Assembly (NCBI GenBank): GCA_900546355.1
Contig: URCM01000022.1
Location: 1 to 34,160, forward strand
Source: an uncultured Bacteroides sp.
GTDB taxonomy: Bacteria > Bacteroidota > Bacteroidia > Bacteroidales > Bacteroidaceae
Direction: 5' to 3'
DNA: 34,160 bases
This document shows, one piece after another, positions 24,096 to 32,157 of the stretch (the stretch's first letter is position 1; each line of letters begins with the position of its first letter). The notes beneath the pieces are model-generated. The model was not told the origin of the DNA and did no database searches. It saw only the letters and a list, made by a program, of their open reading frames with translations. Position numbers and translations under genes: made by a program.

Positions 24096-24851
24096 TTATC
24101 CTCTTCTTCTGAACTCGGCACATACGATGGAAGCGGCGATGGCCACATTCAGTGATTCGCTGGTGGGTCTTCCTTGCGGATAATTGGGTATGAACAGGCG
24201 GTGTGTCACTTGGCTGGCGATGGACGGGCTGATGCCGTTTCCTTCATTTCCCATGATGAGGATGCCGTTTGGTGCCAATGTTTCTTCGTAGAGGTTCTTT
24301 CCGTTGAGGAAAGTGCCGAATACCGGTATGCCTTTCATGGCTTGCCGGCGGATGGTTTCCGCCAAATCGCAATAATGGAATTTTACCCTTGCTATGGCGC
24401 CCATTGTGGCTTGCACGGTTTTGGGGTTATAGATGTCGGCGGTACCTTTTGAGCAGAAAATGTGTTCGATGCCGAACCAGTCGGCCACGCGCGCAATGGT
24501 TCCCACGTTGCCGGGATCTTGCACGTCGTCCAGTGCCAGACACAAGGAGCGGGCGGCTATATCTTCGTTTGTTTCATACTGTGGCTGTTCGAATATAGCC
24601 AATACTTCTTGCGGGCTTTTCTGCAGGCTGGCCCGTGCCAGTTCTTCCGCATTGACCGTCAGGATTTCGGCAGCATGGGCTTGCGGGTTTCGTGCCCGCC
24701 ATTCTTCGGTGCAGACCAGTAGCCTGCACGTGAAATGTTCCGACAGGTCGCCTACCAGCTTGGGGCCTTCGGCGATGAAAGCCTGTTCTTCTTTCCGGTT
24801 TTTTTTCAGTTCTAACGAACGGATGTATTTTATTTTGGCTTTGCTGAGCAT
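24096..24851 (-). CDS. SpoU/TrmH-family RNA 2'-O-methyltransferase
   Basis: Methylates the 2'-OH of a ribose in rRNA or tRNA, using S-adenosylmethionine in a knotted fold. The 251-residue protein has an N-terminal substrate-binding domain (about 1-95) and the three SPOUT motifs: DPGNVGTIARVADWFG (112-127, with R121 as the conserved arginine), LIMGNEGNGIS (198-208) and SESLNVAIAAS (231-241). The exact target base is not predictable; the N-terminal domain resembles the RlmB/TsnR-type group. It is divergent from tamL. Confidence 0.94.
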   Translation of the reverse strand: MLSKAKIKYIRSLELKKNRKEEQAFIAEGPKLVGDLSEHFTCRLLVCTEEWRARNPQAHAAEILTVNAEELARASLQKSPQEVLAIFEQPQYETNEDIAARSLCLALDDVQDPGNVGTIARVADWFGIEHIFCSKGTADIYNPKTVQATMGAIARVKFHYCDLAETIRRQAMKGIPVFGTFLNGKNLYEETLAPNGILIMGNEGNGISPSIASQVTHRLFIPNYPQGRPTSESLNVAIAASIVCAEFRRRG

Positions 24852-24883
24852 ATATTTCCTATAAAATGACTAATATTTGCGGG

Positions 24884-24891
24884 CAAAGCTA
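24884..24891 (-). promoter_or_regulatory. -7 element for the methyltransferase gene
   Basis: Minus-strand TAGCTTTG matches TAnnTTTG, 33 bp upstream of the start codon. The -33 box is not clear. Confidence 0.5.
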
Positions 24892-24914
24892 AGAAGATAT
24901 TTTCAATTATTCCC

Positions 24915-24922
24915 TATCTTTG
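24915..24922 (+). promoter_or_regulatory. -7 element for tamL
   Basis: TATCTTTG matches TAnnTTTG, 31 bp before the ATG at 24954. No TTTG is seen at the -33 distance. Confidence 0.5.
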
Positions 24923-24953
24923 CAACTAAAATTCCATTTCTCCTGGCTCTGAT

Positions 24954-27269
24954 ATGAAAAAAACGTTTGTCATTACCTGCTTTTGGACGCTTGTCGTTGT
25001 GCTGCTGGATAGTTGTTCGGTAAGTAAGTTCATACCGGAGGGCGGCTATCTGCTGGACAATGTGAAGATAGAGTCGGACAATAAGGAGATTAAACCCTCG
25101 CAGATGAACCTGTATGTCCGCCAGACTCCTAACGCCAAGTGGTTTAGCTTGATCAAGCTTCCTATGTATATTTATGGTGCGTCGGGGTTGGATTCTACCA
25201 AATGGATCAACCGTTTCTGGCGCAAGATAGGCGAGGCACCAGTGATATACGACCGCGAGGCTGCGGCCGAGACAAGGGAAGAGATGGAGAAAGCGGTGCA
25301 GAACATGGGATACATGGGAGCGGTGGTTGATATGCACGAAGAGCCATCGGGCAATCACATGAAAGTGTATTATTCCATCCGTTCCGGCGAACCTTATATC
25401 GTAGACCGTTTGACGTACGATATATCCGACACGCGCATAGCGGGCTATCTGGCTCAGGATTCCACCCGTTCTACCTTGCACGAAGGGATGCGTTTTGATG
25501 TGAATGTACTCGACGGGGAACGGCAGCGCATCACCCAGTACCTGCAAAACCAAGGGTATTACCGGTTTAACAAAGACTTTATCACGTATCAGGCAGACAC
25601 CATGATGAATACGTACCGGGTGGGTTTGACCTTGAAGTTGTTGCCTTACCAGCGCACCAAGGACGATACGCCGCGCCCGCACCGCCAATATATGCTTCGC
25701 AAGGTGAACTATGTATTGGGGGCGGATTTCGCCGAATTGTCCGAAGATGCCTTGCGGGGTCTCGACTCACTTCGTTCCGGCGGGGTGAACCTGTATTATA
25801 AGGATCGGCTTTTCCTACGTCCACACGTTGTGACCGATTACAATCGCCTGCTTCCAGGCCGGTTGTACCGGGGCAGAGATGTGCAAAATACCTATTCAGC
25901 GTTAGGAAGGCTGTCTATCCTGAAGTATTCGAATATCCGTTTCGACGAGGTAGGGCATCCCGGCGATTCCGCCCAGCTGGATGCGTATGTGTTTTTGTCG
26001 AAGAACAAGAACAAATCGCTTTCGTTCGAGATAGAGGGCACCAATTCGGCGGGCGATTTGGGAGCAGCTGCTTCGGTGTCGTATACGCATCGTAACTTGT
26101 TTAAGGGGTCGGAGACGTTCACCTTGCAATTGCGCGGGGCATACGAAGCGGTAAGCGGAATGGAAGGGTATGCCAACAGTCATTACATGGAGTACGGTAT
26201 AGAGAGCAGCATCAACTTCCCCGAGTTTATGTTTCCCTTCTTGTCATCCGATTTCAAGCGGCGCATCCGGGCTACTTCGGAGGTCAGCGTGAAATACAAT
26301 TGGCAAATCCGTCCGGAATTCGAGCGTACGGTAGCTTCCGCCGCCTGGAGTTACCGCTGGTCGCGCAGGGGAAAGGCTACCCATCGCTTTGACTTGCTCG
26401 ACATCAACTATGTCTATATGCCATACATTTCGGGCACCTTTCATGAATATCTCGACCGGATGGACCAGATCAACCCCTTGCTGCGCCATAGCTACGAAGA
26501 CCTCTTTATCGTCCGGCTGGGCTATACGTATACATACAACAGTGCAGGAGGAAACGCGATGAACGCCGCCCGGCACAATTCTTATTCCATCCGTTTCAAT
26601 ATCGAAGAGTCGGGTAACCTGCTTTACGGGCTTTCTCGCCTGATGCATGAAAAGCCCAAACATAGCGGTGCTTACCAGCTGGCGAACATCGACTTTGCGC
26701 AATACGTGAAGATGGACATCGATGTGGCGAAGAACTTTGTGATAGACGACCGCAATTCGCTGGTGCTTCATGCGGGGCTGGGTATTGCTTGTCCGTATGG
26801 CAACTCGAAGAGCCTGCCTTTTGAAAAACTTTATTTTTCGGGAGGAGCGAACAGTGTGCGCGGATGGAGGGTGCGTTCCTTGGGACCCGGCTCATACCGG
26901 GGCGACGGGAACACCATTGACTATGTCAATCATACGGGCGATATCAAGCTGGATCTCAACATCGAGTACCGTACGTTCTTGTTCTGGAAGCTGAACGGGG
27001 CTGCCTTTATCGATGCCGGCAATGTGTGGAATATCCGTGCGCAAGGCACGCAGACCGAAGGCGTGTTCAAGTTCGGGCGCTTTTACAAGCAGCTGGCGGT
27101 TTCGTACGGGTTGGGTATCCGTTTCGACCTGGACTTCCTGATTCTGCGTTTCGACGGGGGGATGAAGGCCGTCAATCCGATGTACGAGGGTAAAGACCGC
27201 TATCCGATTATATCCCCCGATTTCAGCCGCGATTTTGCTTTCCATTTTGCGGTGGGTTATCCGTTCTGA
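24954..27269 (+). CDS. tamL: TamL: lipoprotein TamA/BamA-type outer-membrane assembly factor
   Basis: Omp85-family protein of 771 residues. It begins with a lipoprotein signal peptide (lipobox LLDSC, lipidated C21), the feature that separates TamL of Bacteroidetes from TamA of Proteobacteria. POTRA-like domains follow (about 35-330), then a 16-strand barrel domain ending in an aromatic residue (VGYPF). The barrel contains the Omp85 lid-loop motif SVRGW (in GGANSVRGWRVRS). TamA-type proteins help insert outer-membrane proteins or move lipids together with TamB; no tamB gene is in the window. The 76-residue ORF downstream starts 28 bp later. Confidence 0.9.
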   Translation: MKKTFVITCFWTLVVVLLDSCSVSKFIPEGGYLLDNVKIESDNKEIKPSQMNLYVRQTPNAKWFSLIKLPMYIYGASGLDSTKWINRFWRKIGEAPVIYDREAAAETREEMEKAVQNMGYMGAVVDMHEEPSGNHMKVYYSIRSGEPYIVDRLTYDISDTRIAGYLAQDSTRSTLHEGMRFDVNVLDGERQRITQYLQNQGYYRFNKDFITYQADTMMNTYRVGLTLKLLPYQRTKDDTPRPHRQYMLRKVNYVLGADFAELSEDALRGLDSLRSGGVNLYYKDRLFLRPHVVTDYNRLLPGRLYRGRDVQNTYSALGRLSILKYSNIRFDEVGHPGDSAQLDAYVFLSKNKNKSLSFEIEGTNSAGDLGAAASVSYTHRNLFKGSETFTLQLRGAYEAVSGMEGYANSHYMEYGIESSINFPEFMFPFLSSDFKRRIRATSEVSVKYNWQIRPEFERTVASAAWSYRWSRRGKATHRFDLLDINYVYMPYISGTFHEYLDRMDQINPLLRHSYEDLFIVRLGYTYTYNSAGGNAMNAARHNSYSIRFNIEESGNLLYGLSRLMHEKPKHSGAYQLANIDFAQYVKMDIDVAKNFVIDDRNSLVLHAGLGIACPYGNSKSLPFEKLYFSGGANSVRGWRVRSLGPGSYRGDGNTIDYVNHTGDIKLDLNIEYRTFLFWKLNGAAFIDAGNVWNIRAQGTQTEGVFKFGRFYKQLAVSYGLGIRFDLDFLILRFDGGMKAVNPMYEGKDRYPIISPDFSRDFAFHFAVGYPF

Positions 27270-27296
27270 TTTTTATTAATATAAAGGAGACACGAT

Positions 27297-27527
27297 ATGA
27301 AATATGACAGACATTTGTATACGTTGGAAGAACTCCGCCAGTTGGAGGAGTGGTTTGAAGGTGAAGAAATGCCCGAAGAAATGCATCTGGACAAGGCGAC
27401 TTACATTCCCAACCTGAAAGAGACGGTGAAACGTTTGTGCTGGCAGGCGGAACAGTGTTACGAGAATCCCAAGATGCAAGGGTGTATCATCTTGCTGGAA
27501 CGCATCAAGGAGAAACTTTCCGAATGA
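27297..27527 (+). CDS. Conserved small acidic protein of unknown function
   Basis: A 76-residue cytoplasmic protein without signal peptide or membrane segment. It is acidic at the N-terminus (LEELRQLEEWFEGEEMPEEM) and predicted helical, with four short helices. A good ribosome binding site (AAGGAGA) lies 9 bp before the ATG, and codon use matches its neighbours, so it is a real gene. The three cysteines (residues 48, 54 and 63) show no metal-binding spacing. The sequence looks like one of the small Bacteroides families with a DUF label only; I do not recognise a function. It may be co-transcribed with tamL. Confidence 0.75.
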   Translation: MKYDRHLYTLEELRQLEEWFEGEEMPEEMHLDKATYIPNLKETVKRLCWQAEQCYENPKMQGCIILLERIKEKLSE

Positions 27528-27536
27528 AGAATCCCG

Positions 27537-27578
27537 GCATGAAGAATCCTTCATCCTGGCAGGGTGGATTCTTCATGC
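27537..27578. terminator. Bidirectional hairpin terminator, 13-bp perfect arms
   Basis: GCATGAAGAATCC (27537-27549) and GGATTCTTCATGC (27566-27578) pair perfectly with a 16-nt loop. It sits between the small ORF and the convergent nitroreductase gene. The flank repeats GAATGAAGAATCC at 27522-27534, so the arm motif is duplicated in tandem. Confidence 0.75.
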
Positions 27579-27596
27579 TGTATGCAAAACAGTTTT

Positions 27597-28334
27597 TCAA
27601 TCGAATTTTTGCTTGCGGAGGGTTTTTTTCAGTACTTCTGACATGGTTTCGTTTCCTTCCTTTGTGTAGCGGATATCGGTGAATATCTGCGCAAGTGTTT
27701 CCGTATGGTTGATTTCCACGAAATGCTTGTTTTCTGGAAGTGATTCCTTGTAAGCATAGATGCGGTCGATGTCTGCGGGCGAATAGTCATGATATTGTTC
27801 CTCGTGGATGATGCCTTCCAGGGGTAGGCGGTCGGTCTGCGGTGGGTATTCATCGGGATAGCCCACGGTGATGGTCGCCAGCGGGATGACTAATTCAGGC
27901 AGGTTCAGCACCTCAATGATTTGGTCGGGATTATAAATCGTGGTGCCTAGGAAGCAGGTGCCCAGTCCGGCGGCTTCGGCAAGCGTGCAGAAGTTCTGTG
28001 TCAGCATGATGGTGTCGATGCTGGCGTTCATGAAGGAGAGCAGGTTGTCGTATCCCGGCTCTGCCTTGCGCTGGCGGCACCATTTGACGAAGCGGTTGAA
28101 GTCGGCGCAGAAAGTCAGCACTACCGGTGCTTCCATCAACATGGGCTGGTGGAAATGGGCGGGAGCCAAGCGCTCCTTCATGGCTTTGTCGCGGGTGATA
28201 ATGACACTATACAGTTGCATGTTTCCCATGGTGGGTGCGCGGAAAGCTTCTTCCAGCAATCCGTTCAGCAAATTGGCGGGCACGTCGTCCTGTTTGTACT
28301 TGCGTATCGTACGTCTGTTTTTGATAGAATCCAT
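27597..28334 (-). CDS. Nitroreductase-family FMN oxidoreductase
   Basis: An NAD(P)H-dependent flavoprotein of 245 residues. The N-terminal SIKNRRTIRKYKQDDVP carries the phosphate-binding arginines of FMN. The family's APTMGNMQ segment (about 34-41) and the LAEAAGLGTCFLGTTIYN region (about 120-137) complete the site. Residues beyond about 190 form a C-terminal tail. The start at 28334 (MDSIKNRR) is chosen because it opens the domain directly and lies 27 bp downstream of a -7 element; the frame stays open further upstream. The substrate is unknown; relatives reduce nitroaromatics, quinones or enones. Confidence 0.92.
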   Translation of the reverse strand: MDSIKNRRTIRKYKQDDVPANLLNGLLEEAFRAPTMGNMQLYSVIITRDKAMKERLAPAHFHQPMLMEAPVVLTFCADFNRFVKWCRQRKAEPGYDNLLSFMNASIDTIMLTQNFCTLAEAAGLGTCFLGTTIYNPDQIIEVLNLPELVIPLATITVGYPDEYPPQTDRLPLEGIIHEEQYHDYSPADIDRIYAYKESLPENKHFVEINHTETLAQIFTDIRYTKEGNETMSEVLKKTLRKQKFD

Positions 28335-28361
28335 GATTGTTTTGTTTTTGTTTGGTTCCGG

Positions 28362-28369
28362 CAAAGATA
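28362..28369 (-). promoter_or_regulatory. -7 element for the nitroreductase gene
   Basis: Minus-strand TATCTTTG matches TAnnTTTG, 28 bp upstream of the start codon. No TTTG is found at the -33 distance. Confidence 0.55.
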
Positions 28370-28512
28370 ATATAAAAAAGCGAAACCGCTGGCGTCTTTT
28401 TGCCGTGAATGAACGCCGGGGCACATATCCCGGATGGAAAATTTTAAAACAGATTCTAAGCCATGTTAAAAGCATAGTTTTCAAAAAAGAAAATTTTTGT
28501 AAAGCTTGCATA

Positions 28513-28530
28513 TTATCAATATTTTGATAA
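28513..28530. promoter_or_regulatory. 18-bp palindrome upstream of the nrdJ promoter
   Basis: TTATCAA-TATT-TTGATAA is perfect over 7-bp arms with a 4-bp spacer. It lies 43 bp upstream of the -33 box of nrdJ, where an activator or repressor could bind. The protein is unknown. Confidence 0.45.
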
Positions 28531-28572
28531 CCAATATATTGCGATTTTGTTTTGAAAAACTGTATTTTTTGT

Positions 28573-28603
28573 TTTGTAGATTGGAAAAACATCTTTAGCT
28601 TTG
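28573..28603 (+). promoter_or_regulatory. Promoter of nrdJ
   Basis: TTTG (28573-28576), a 19-bp spacer, then TAGCTTTG (28596-28603): a full Bacteroidetes promoter. The start site would be near 28609, giving a leader of about 45 nt before the GTG at 28654. Confidence 0.75.
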
Positions 28604-28653
28604 TACCGCCTTTATGAACAACGACAGATTTAATCAAAAAATATTCATTAATT

Positions 28654-31197
28654 GTGGAAAATCAAACGTACAGTTATGACGAAGCATACAATGCCTCGTT
28701 GGATTATTTCAAGGGAGACGAGCTTGCTGCCCGGGTGTGGGTGAACAAGTATGCCGTGAAGGATTCTTTCGGCAATATTTATGAGAAATCTCCTGAAGAT
28801 ATGCATTGGCGTATCGCGAATGAAGTGGCACGCATCGAGGCTAAGTATCCGAACGGATTGAGCGCGCAGGAGTTGTTCGGCTTGTTCGACCATTTCAAGT
28901 ACATCATTCCGCAGGGAAGCCCTATGACAGGTATCGGAAACAATTATCAGATTGCGTCATTGTCCAACTGCTTTGTAATCGGGCTGGATGGAGCCGCCGA
29001 TTCGTACGGAGCCATTATCCGCATCGATGAAGAACAGGTGCAGCTGATGAAACGTCGGGGCGGAGTGGGGCACGACTTGTCTCACATCCGTCCGAAAGGT
29101 TCGCCGGTGAAGAACTCGGCTTTGACATCTACGGGTTTGGTTCCGTTTATGGAACGTTATTCCAATTCTACCCGCGAGGTGGCTCAAGACGGGCGACGTG
29201 GGGCGTTAATGATGACGGTTTCTATCAAACATCCCGATTCGGAGGCATTCATTGATGCCAAGATGACGGAAGGAAAGGTGACGGGAGCCAATGTGTCGGT
29301 GAAGATAGATGATGACTTCATGCGGGCAGCTGTGGAGACCCGTCCTTATACACAGCAATTCCCGATTGACTCGGAGAACCCGAAGGTGAAGAAGGAAATC
29401 GATGCTTCGGCATTGTGGAAGAAGATTGTGCACAATGCATGGAAGTCGGCTGAACCGGGTGTGCTGTTCTGGGATACGATTATCCGTGAGTCGGTACCTG
29501 ATTGTTACGCTGATTTGGGTTTCCGCACGGTGTCTACGAATCCGTGTGGCGAGATTCCTTTGTGTCCTTACGATTCGTGCCGCTTGCTTGCTATCAACTT
29601 GTATTCGTATGTGGTCAATCCGTTCACTCCCGAAGCGTATTTCGACTTCGACTTGTTCAAGAAACATGTCGGACTTGCCCAGCGGATTATGGACGACATT
29701 ATCGACCTCGAACTGGAGAAGATTGAGAAAATCACGGAGAAGATTGACTCTGACCCTGAAAATGAGGAGGTGAAAGGAACGGAACGCCATTTGTGGGAAA
29801 AAATTTACCGTAAGTCGGGTATGGGACGCCGTACAGGGGTGGGTATTACCGCCGAAGGTGATATGTTGGCAGCAATGGGGTTGCGTTACGGGACGGAAGA
29901 AGCCACAGAATTTGCCGAGCAGGTGCAGAAAACCATCGCATTGGAAGCTTACCGTTCTTCGGTCGCTATGGCGAAGGAACGTGGCGCGTTCGAAATCTAT
30001 GATACGGAGCGTGAGAAGAACAATCCATTCGTGAACCGCATCCGTGAAGCCGACCCGGGACTTTACGAGGAAATGAAGAAGTACGGACGCCGCAATATCG
30101 CCTGCCTGACCATTGCTCCGACGGGAACGACCAGTCTGATGACGCAGACCACATCGGGCATTGAGCCGGTATTCATGCCGGTTTACAAACGTCGCCGTAA
30201 GGTGAACCCGAATGATGAGAACGTGCGTATCGACTTTGTGGACGAGACGGGAGACGCTTTCGAAGAGTACTTGGTATTCCATCATAAGTTCCTGACTTGG
30301 ATGAAAGTAAACGGTTACGACCCTGACGAGCACTATACGCAGGAAGAAATAGACGAATTGGTAGAGAAATCTCCTTATTATAAAGCGACTTCGAATGACG
30401 TGGACTGGCTGATGAAGGTCAAGATGCAGGGGCGCATTCAAAAATGGGTAGACCATTCGATTAGCGTAACCATTAACTTGCCGAACAATGTGGACGAGGA
30501 TTTGGTGAACCGCCTGTACGTAGAGGCATGGCGTTCGGGGTGCAAGGGATGTACGGTGTACCGCGACGGTTCGCGTGCCGGCGTACTGCTCTCTGCAAAG
30601 AAGAAAGACGACAAGAAAGAGGAGGAATGCCATTGCAAACCGCCTCAGGTGGTAGAAGTCCGTCCGCGCGTATTGGAAGCCGATGTCGTGCGTTTCCAGA
30701 ACAACAAAGACAAGTGGGTGGCGTTTGTAGGTTTGCTCGACGGCTATCCGTATGAAATTTTTACCGGTCTGCAGGATGACGATGAAGGTATTGTGCTTCC
30801 GAAGTCGGTGACCCGCGGGCGTATCATCAAGAACTATGACGAAAACGGCGTGAAGCGTTACGACTTCCAGTTCGAGAACAAACGCGGGTATAAGATGACG
30901 GTAGAGGGCTTGTCCGAGCGTTTCAATAAGGAATACTGGAATTATGCGAAACTGATATCCGGCGTGCTGCGTTACCGGATGCCGATCGAGCAGGTGATCA
31001 AACTGGTCAATTCGCTTCAGTTGGATAGCGAGAACATCAATACGTGGAAGAATGGTGTGTCGCGTGCATTGAAGAAATATGTAACGGATGGTACCGAAGC
31101 CAAAGGCGTGAAGTGTCCGAATTGCGGCAATGAGACTTTGGTTTACCAGGAAGGCTGCCTGATATGCAAGACCTGCGGTTCTTCGCGTTGCGGATAA
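28654..31197 (+). CDS. nrdJ: Class II (adenosylcobalamin-dependent) ribonucleotide reductase
   Basis: Makes deoxyribonucleotides from ribonucleotides with vitamin B12 as radical source, so it works with or without oxygen. The 847-residue protein has the active-site loop STNPCGEIPL, with N296, C298 (thiyl radical) and E300. It also has the TIAPTGTTSLMTQTTSGIEP substrate segment and a C-terminal cysteine-rich tail (CPNCGN and CKTCGSSRCG, from about 820) that serves redox recycling and probably zinc binding. There is no N-terminal ATP cone. The start is GTG at 28654: no in-frame ATG lies upstream, and the -7 box is 50 bp away. A strong hairpin follows the stop. Confidence 0.97.
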   Translation: MENQTYSYDEAYNASLDYFKGDELAARVWVNKYAVKDSFGNIYEKSPEDMHWRIANEVARIEAKYPNGLSAQELFGLFDHFKYIIPQGSPMTGIGNNYQIASLSNCFVIGLDGAADSYGAIIRIDEEQVQLMKRRGGVGHDLSHIRPKGSPVKNSALTSTGLVPFMERYSNSTREVAQDGRRGALMMTVSIKHPDSEAFIDAKMTEGKVTGANVSVKIDDDFMRAAVETRPYTQQFPIDSENPKVKKEIDASALWKKIVHNAWKSAEPGVLFWDTIIRESVPDCYADLGFRTVSTNPCGEIPLCPYDSCRLLAINLYSYVVNPFTPEAYFDFDLFKKHVGLAQRIMDDIIDLELEKIEKITEKIDSDPENEEVKGTERHLWEKIYRKSGMGRRTGVGITAEGDMLAAMGLRYGTEEATEFAEQVQKTIALEAYRSSVAMAKERGAFEIYDTEREKNNPFVNRIREADPGLYEEMKKYGRRNIACLTIAPTGTTSLMTQTTSGIEPVFMPVYKRRRKVNPNDENVRIDFVDETGDAFEEYLVFHHKFLTWMKVNGYDPDEHYTQEEIDELVEKSPYYKATSNDVDWLMKVKMQGRIQKWVDHSISVTINLPNNVDEDLVNRLYVEAWRSGCKGCTVYRDGSRAGVLLSAKKKDDKKEEECHCKPPQVVEVRPRVLEADVVRFQNNKDKWVAFVGLLDGYPYEIFTGLQDDDEGIVLPKSVTRGRIIKNYDENGVKRYDFQFENKRGYKMTVEGLSERFNKEYWNYAKLISGVLRYRMPIEQVIKLVNSLQLDSENINTWKNGVSRALKKYVTDGTEAKGVKCPNCGNETLVYQEGCLICKTCGSSRCG

Positions 31198-31208
31198 GCA
31201 CACTTTCA

Positions 31209-31266
31209 GTTAACAGTGAATAGTGAATAACGACAGTTTTTCCGTTATTCACTATTCATTGTTAAC
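31209..31266. terminator. Very long hairpin (24-bp stem) after nrdJ
   Basis: Positions 31209-31232 pair with 31243-31266 over 24 bp with one G-U pair, closing a 10-nt loop that contains TTTTT. The arms are built from the short unit GTGAATA/TAGTGAATAA and end in the palindrome GTTAAC. This is far longer than a usual terminator stem. It may end the nrdJ transcript before the thioesterase gene, which starts 26 bp later, or be a dispersed repeat. Confidence 0.7.
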
Positions 31267-31291
31267 TATTAACTAAATATCATATATTTTT

Positions 31292-31705
31292 ATGGAAGAA
31301 ACAGTACGACAACATTTATTGGACCGGGTAAAGAAGAATGCGTATGTCAATCACTTGGAAATTGATTTTGTGGAGATAGAAGACGGAAGGGTGGTGGCGC
31401 GTATGCCTCTGAAGCCCGAACAGCGTCAATATAGCGGTGTGGTGCATGGAGGAGTGCTGGCTGCGTTTGCCGATACAGTGGCAGGCTTCGCGGCTTATAC
31501 GATGACTTCGATAGACCGTGATGTGCTGACCGCCGAACTGAAGACCTCCTACCTGCGTGCGGCATGGGGAGATGAATTGTTGGGCATCGGTACGGTAATC
31601 AAGCCGGGGTTTAATCTCCAGTTTGCCGAGTGCGAGATTTATTGCGACGGGAAGTTGGTAAGTAAAGCGTCGGGTACGTTCTGTGTGGTTCATCCGCAGA
31701 TTTGA
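31292..31705 (+). CDS. PaaI-type hotdog-fold acyl-CoA thioesterase
   Basis: A 137-residue hotdog protein. The motif VVHGGVLAAFADT (50-62), with H52, G53, G54 and D61, marks the PaaI/YbgC-like thioesterase group, and the central helix follows directly. It probably hydrolyses an acyl- or aryl-CoA thioester in the cytoplasm, but the substrate cannot be assigned. The stop lies 4 bp before the ATG of folB, so the two are co-transcribed. Confidence 0.9.
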   Translation: MEETVRQHLLDRVKKNAYVNHLEIDFVEIEDGRVVARMPLKPEQRQYSGVVHGGVLAAFADTVAGFAAYTMTSIDRDVLTAELKTSYLRAAWGDELLGIGTVIKPGFNLQFAECEIYCDGKLVSKASGTFCVVHPQI

Positions 31706-31709
31706 GCTT

Positions 31710-32078
31710 ATGAAATCAGAAGCGATGTATATCCGTTTGGAAGGGCTGACATTTTATGCCCGCCATGGCGTTTTGCCTCAAGAGACGGAAGTCGGTGCGG
31801 AATTTACCGTAGACTTGTGCCTTGTTACTGATTTCTCGTATGCCGCGGAGACGGACGAACTGGAAGGCACGCTTAATTATGCAGAAGTGTTCGAGCGCGT
31901 AAAGACGGAAATGAATATTCCTTCCAAGTTATTGGAGCATGTGGCTTACCGCATCGCCCGAAGGCTCCTTCACGATTTCCCTGCTTTGACCGAAGTGCAA
32001 ATAGGTGTCTATAAGCAGAATCCGCCAATGGGAGCCGATGTCCGAAGAGTCGGAGTGGAGGCGGTGTTTGGGCGGTAA
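31710..32078 (+). CDS. folB: Dihydroneopterin aldolase
   Basis: Converts 7,8-dihydroneopterin to 6-hydroxymethyl-7,8-dihydropterin and glycolaldehyde in folate synthesis. The 122-residue length fits. Alignment by eye with the Staphylococcus aureus enzyme gives the active-site set: E25 (in LPQETEVG), Y57 (LNYAEVF), E76 (KLLEHVA) and K102 (VYKQNPP). The ATG at 31710 is used because it follows the thioesterase stop by 4 bp; the next in-frame Met (MYIRLEG, residue 6) is an alternative. An upstream in-frame ATG at 31683 would overlap the thioesterase gene. Confidence 0.94.
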   Translation: MKSEAMYIRLEGLTFYARHGVLPQETEVGAEFTVDLCLVTDFSYAAETDELEGTLNYAEVFERVKTEMNIPSKLLEHVAYRIARRLLHDFPALTEVQIGVYKQNPPMGADVRRVGVEAVFGR

Positions 32079-32157
32079 ATGAAGATAGTTCCGAAAAATA
32101 ATGACGCATTCATTGAGTATATTCCGTATTTGGTTCGTAATTTAGGGTAAAAACAAG

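Larger units (their letters stand above)
28335..28653. other. Divergent intergenic region between nitroreductase gene and nrdJ
   Basis: These 319 A/T-rich bp contain the nitroreductase -7 element (28362-28369), an 18-bp palindrome (28513-28530) and the nrdJ promoter (28573-28603). I see no coding region or structured RNA, and nothing that I can recognise as a cobalamin riboswitch. Confidence 0.7.

Noticed and set aside
29206..31203. Long open frame of over 600 codons antisense to nrdJ
   Set aside because: It lies wholly opposite a clear nrdJ gene, has low-complexity His/Arg-rich composition typical of a shadow frame, and matches no family I know. Similar long antisense frames lie opposite the RND pump (7894-9405) and were rejected for the same reason.
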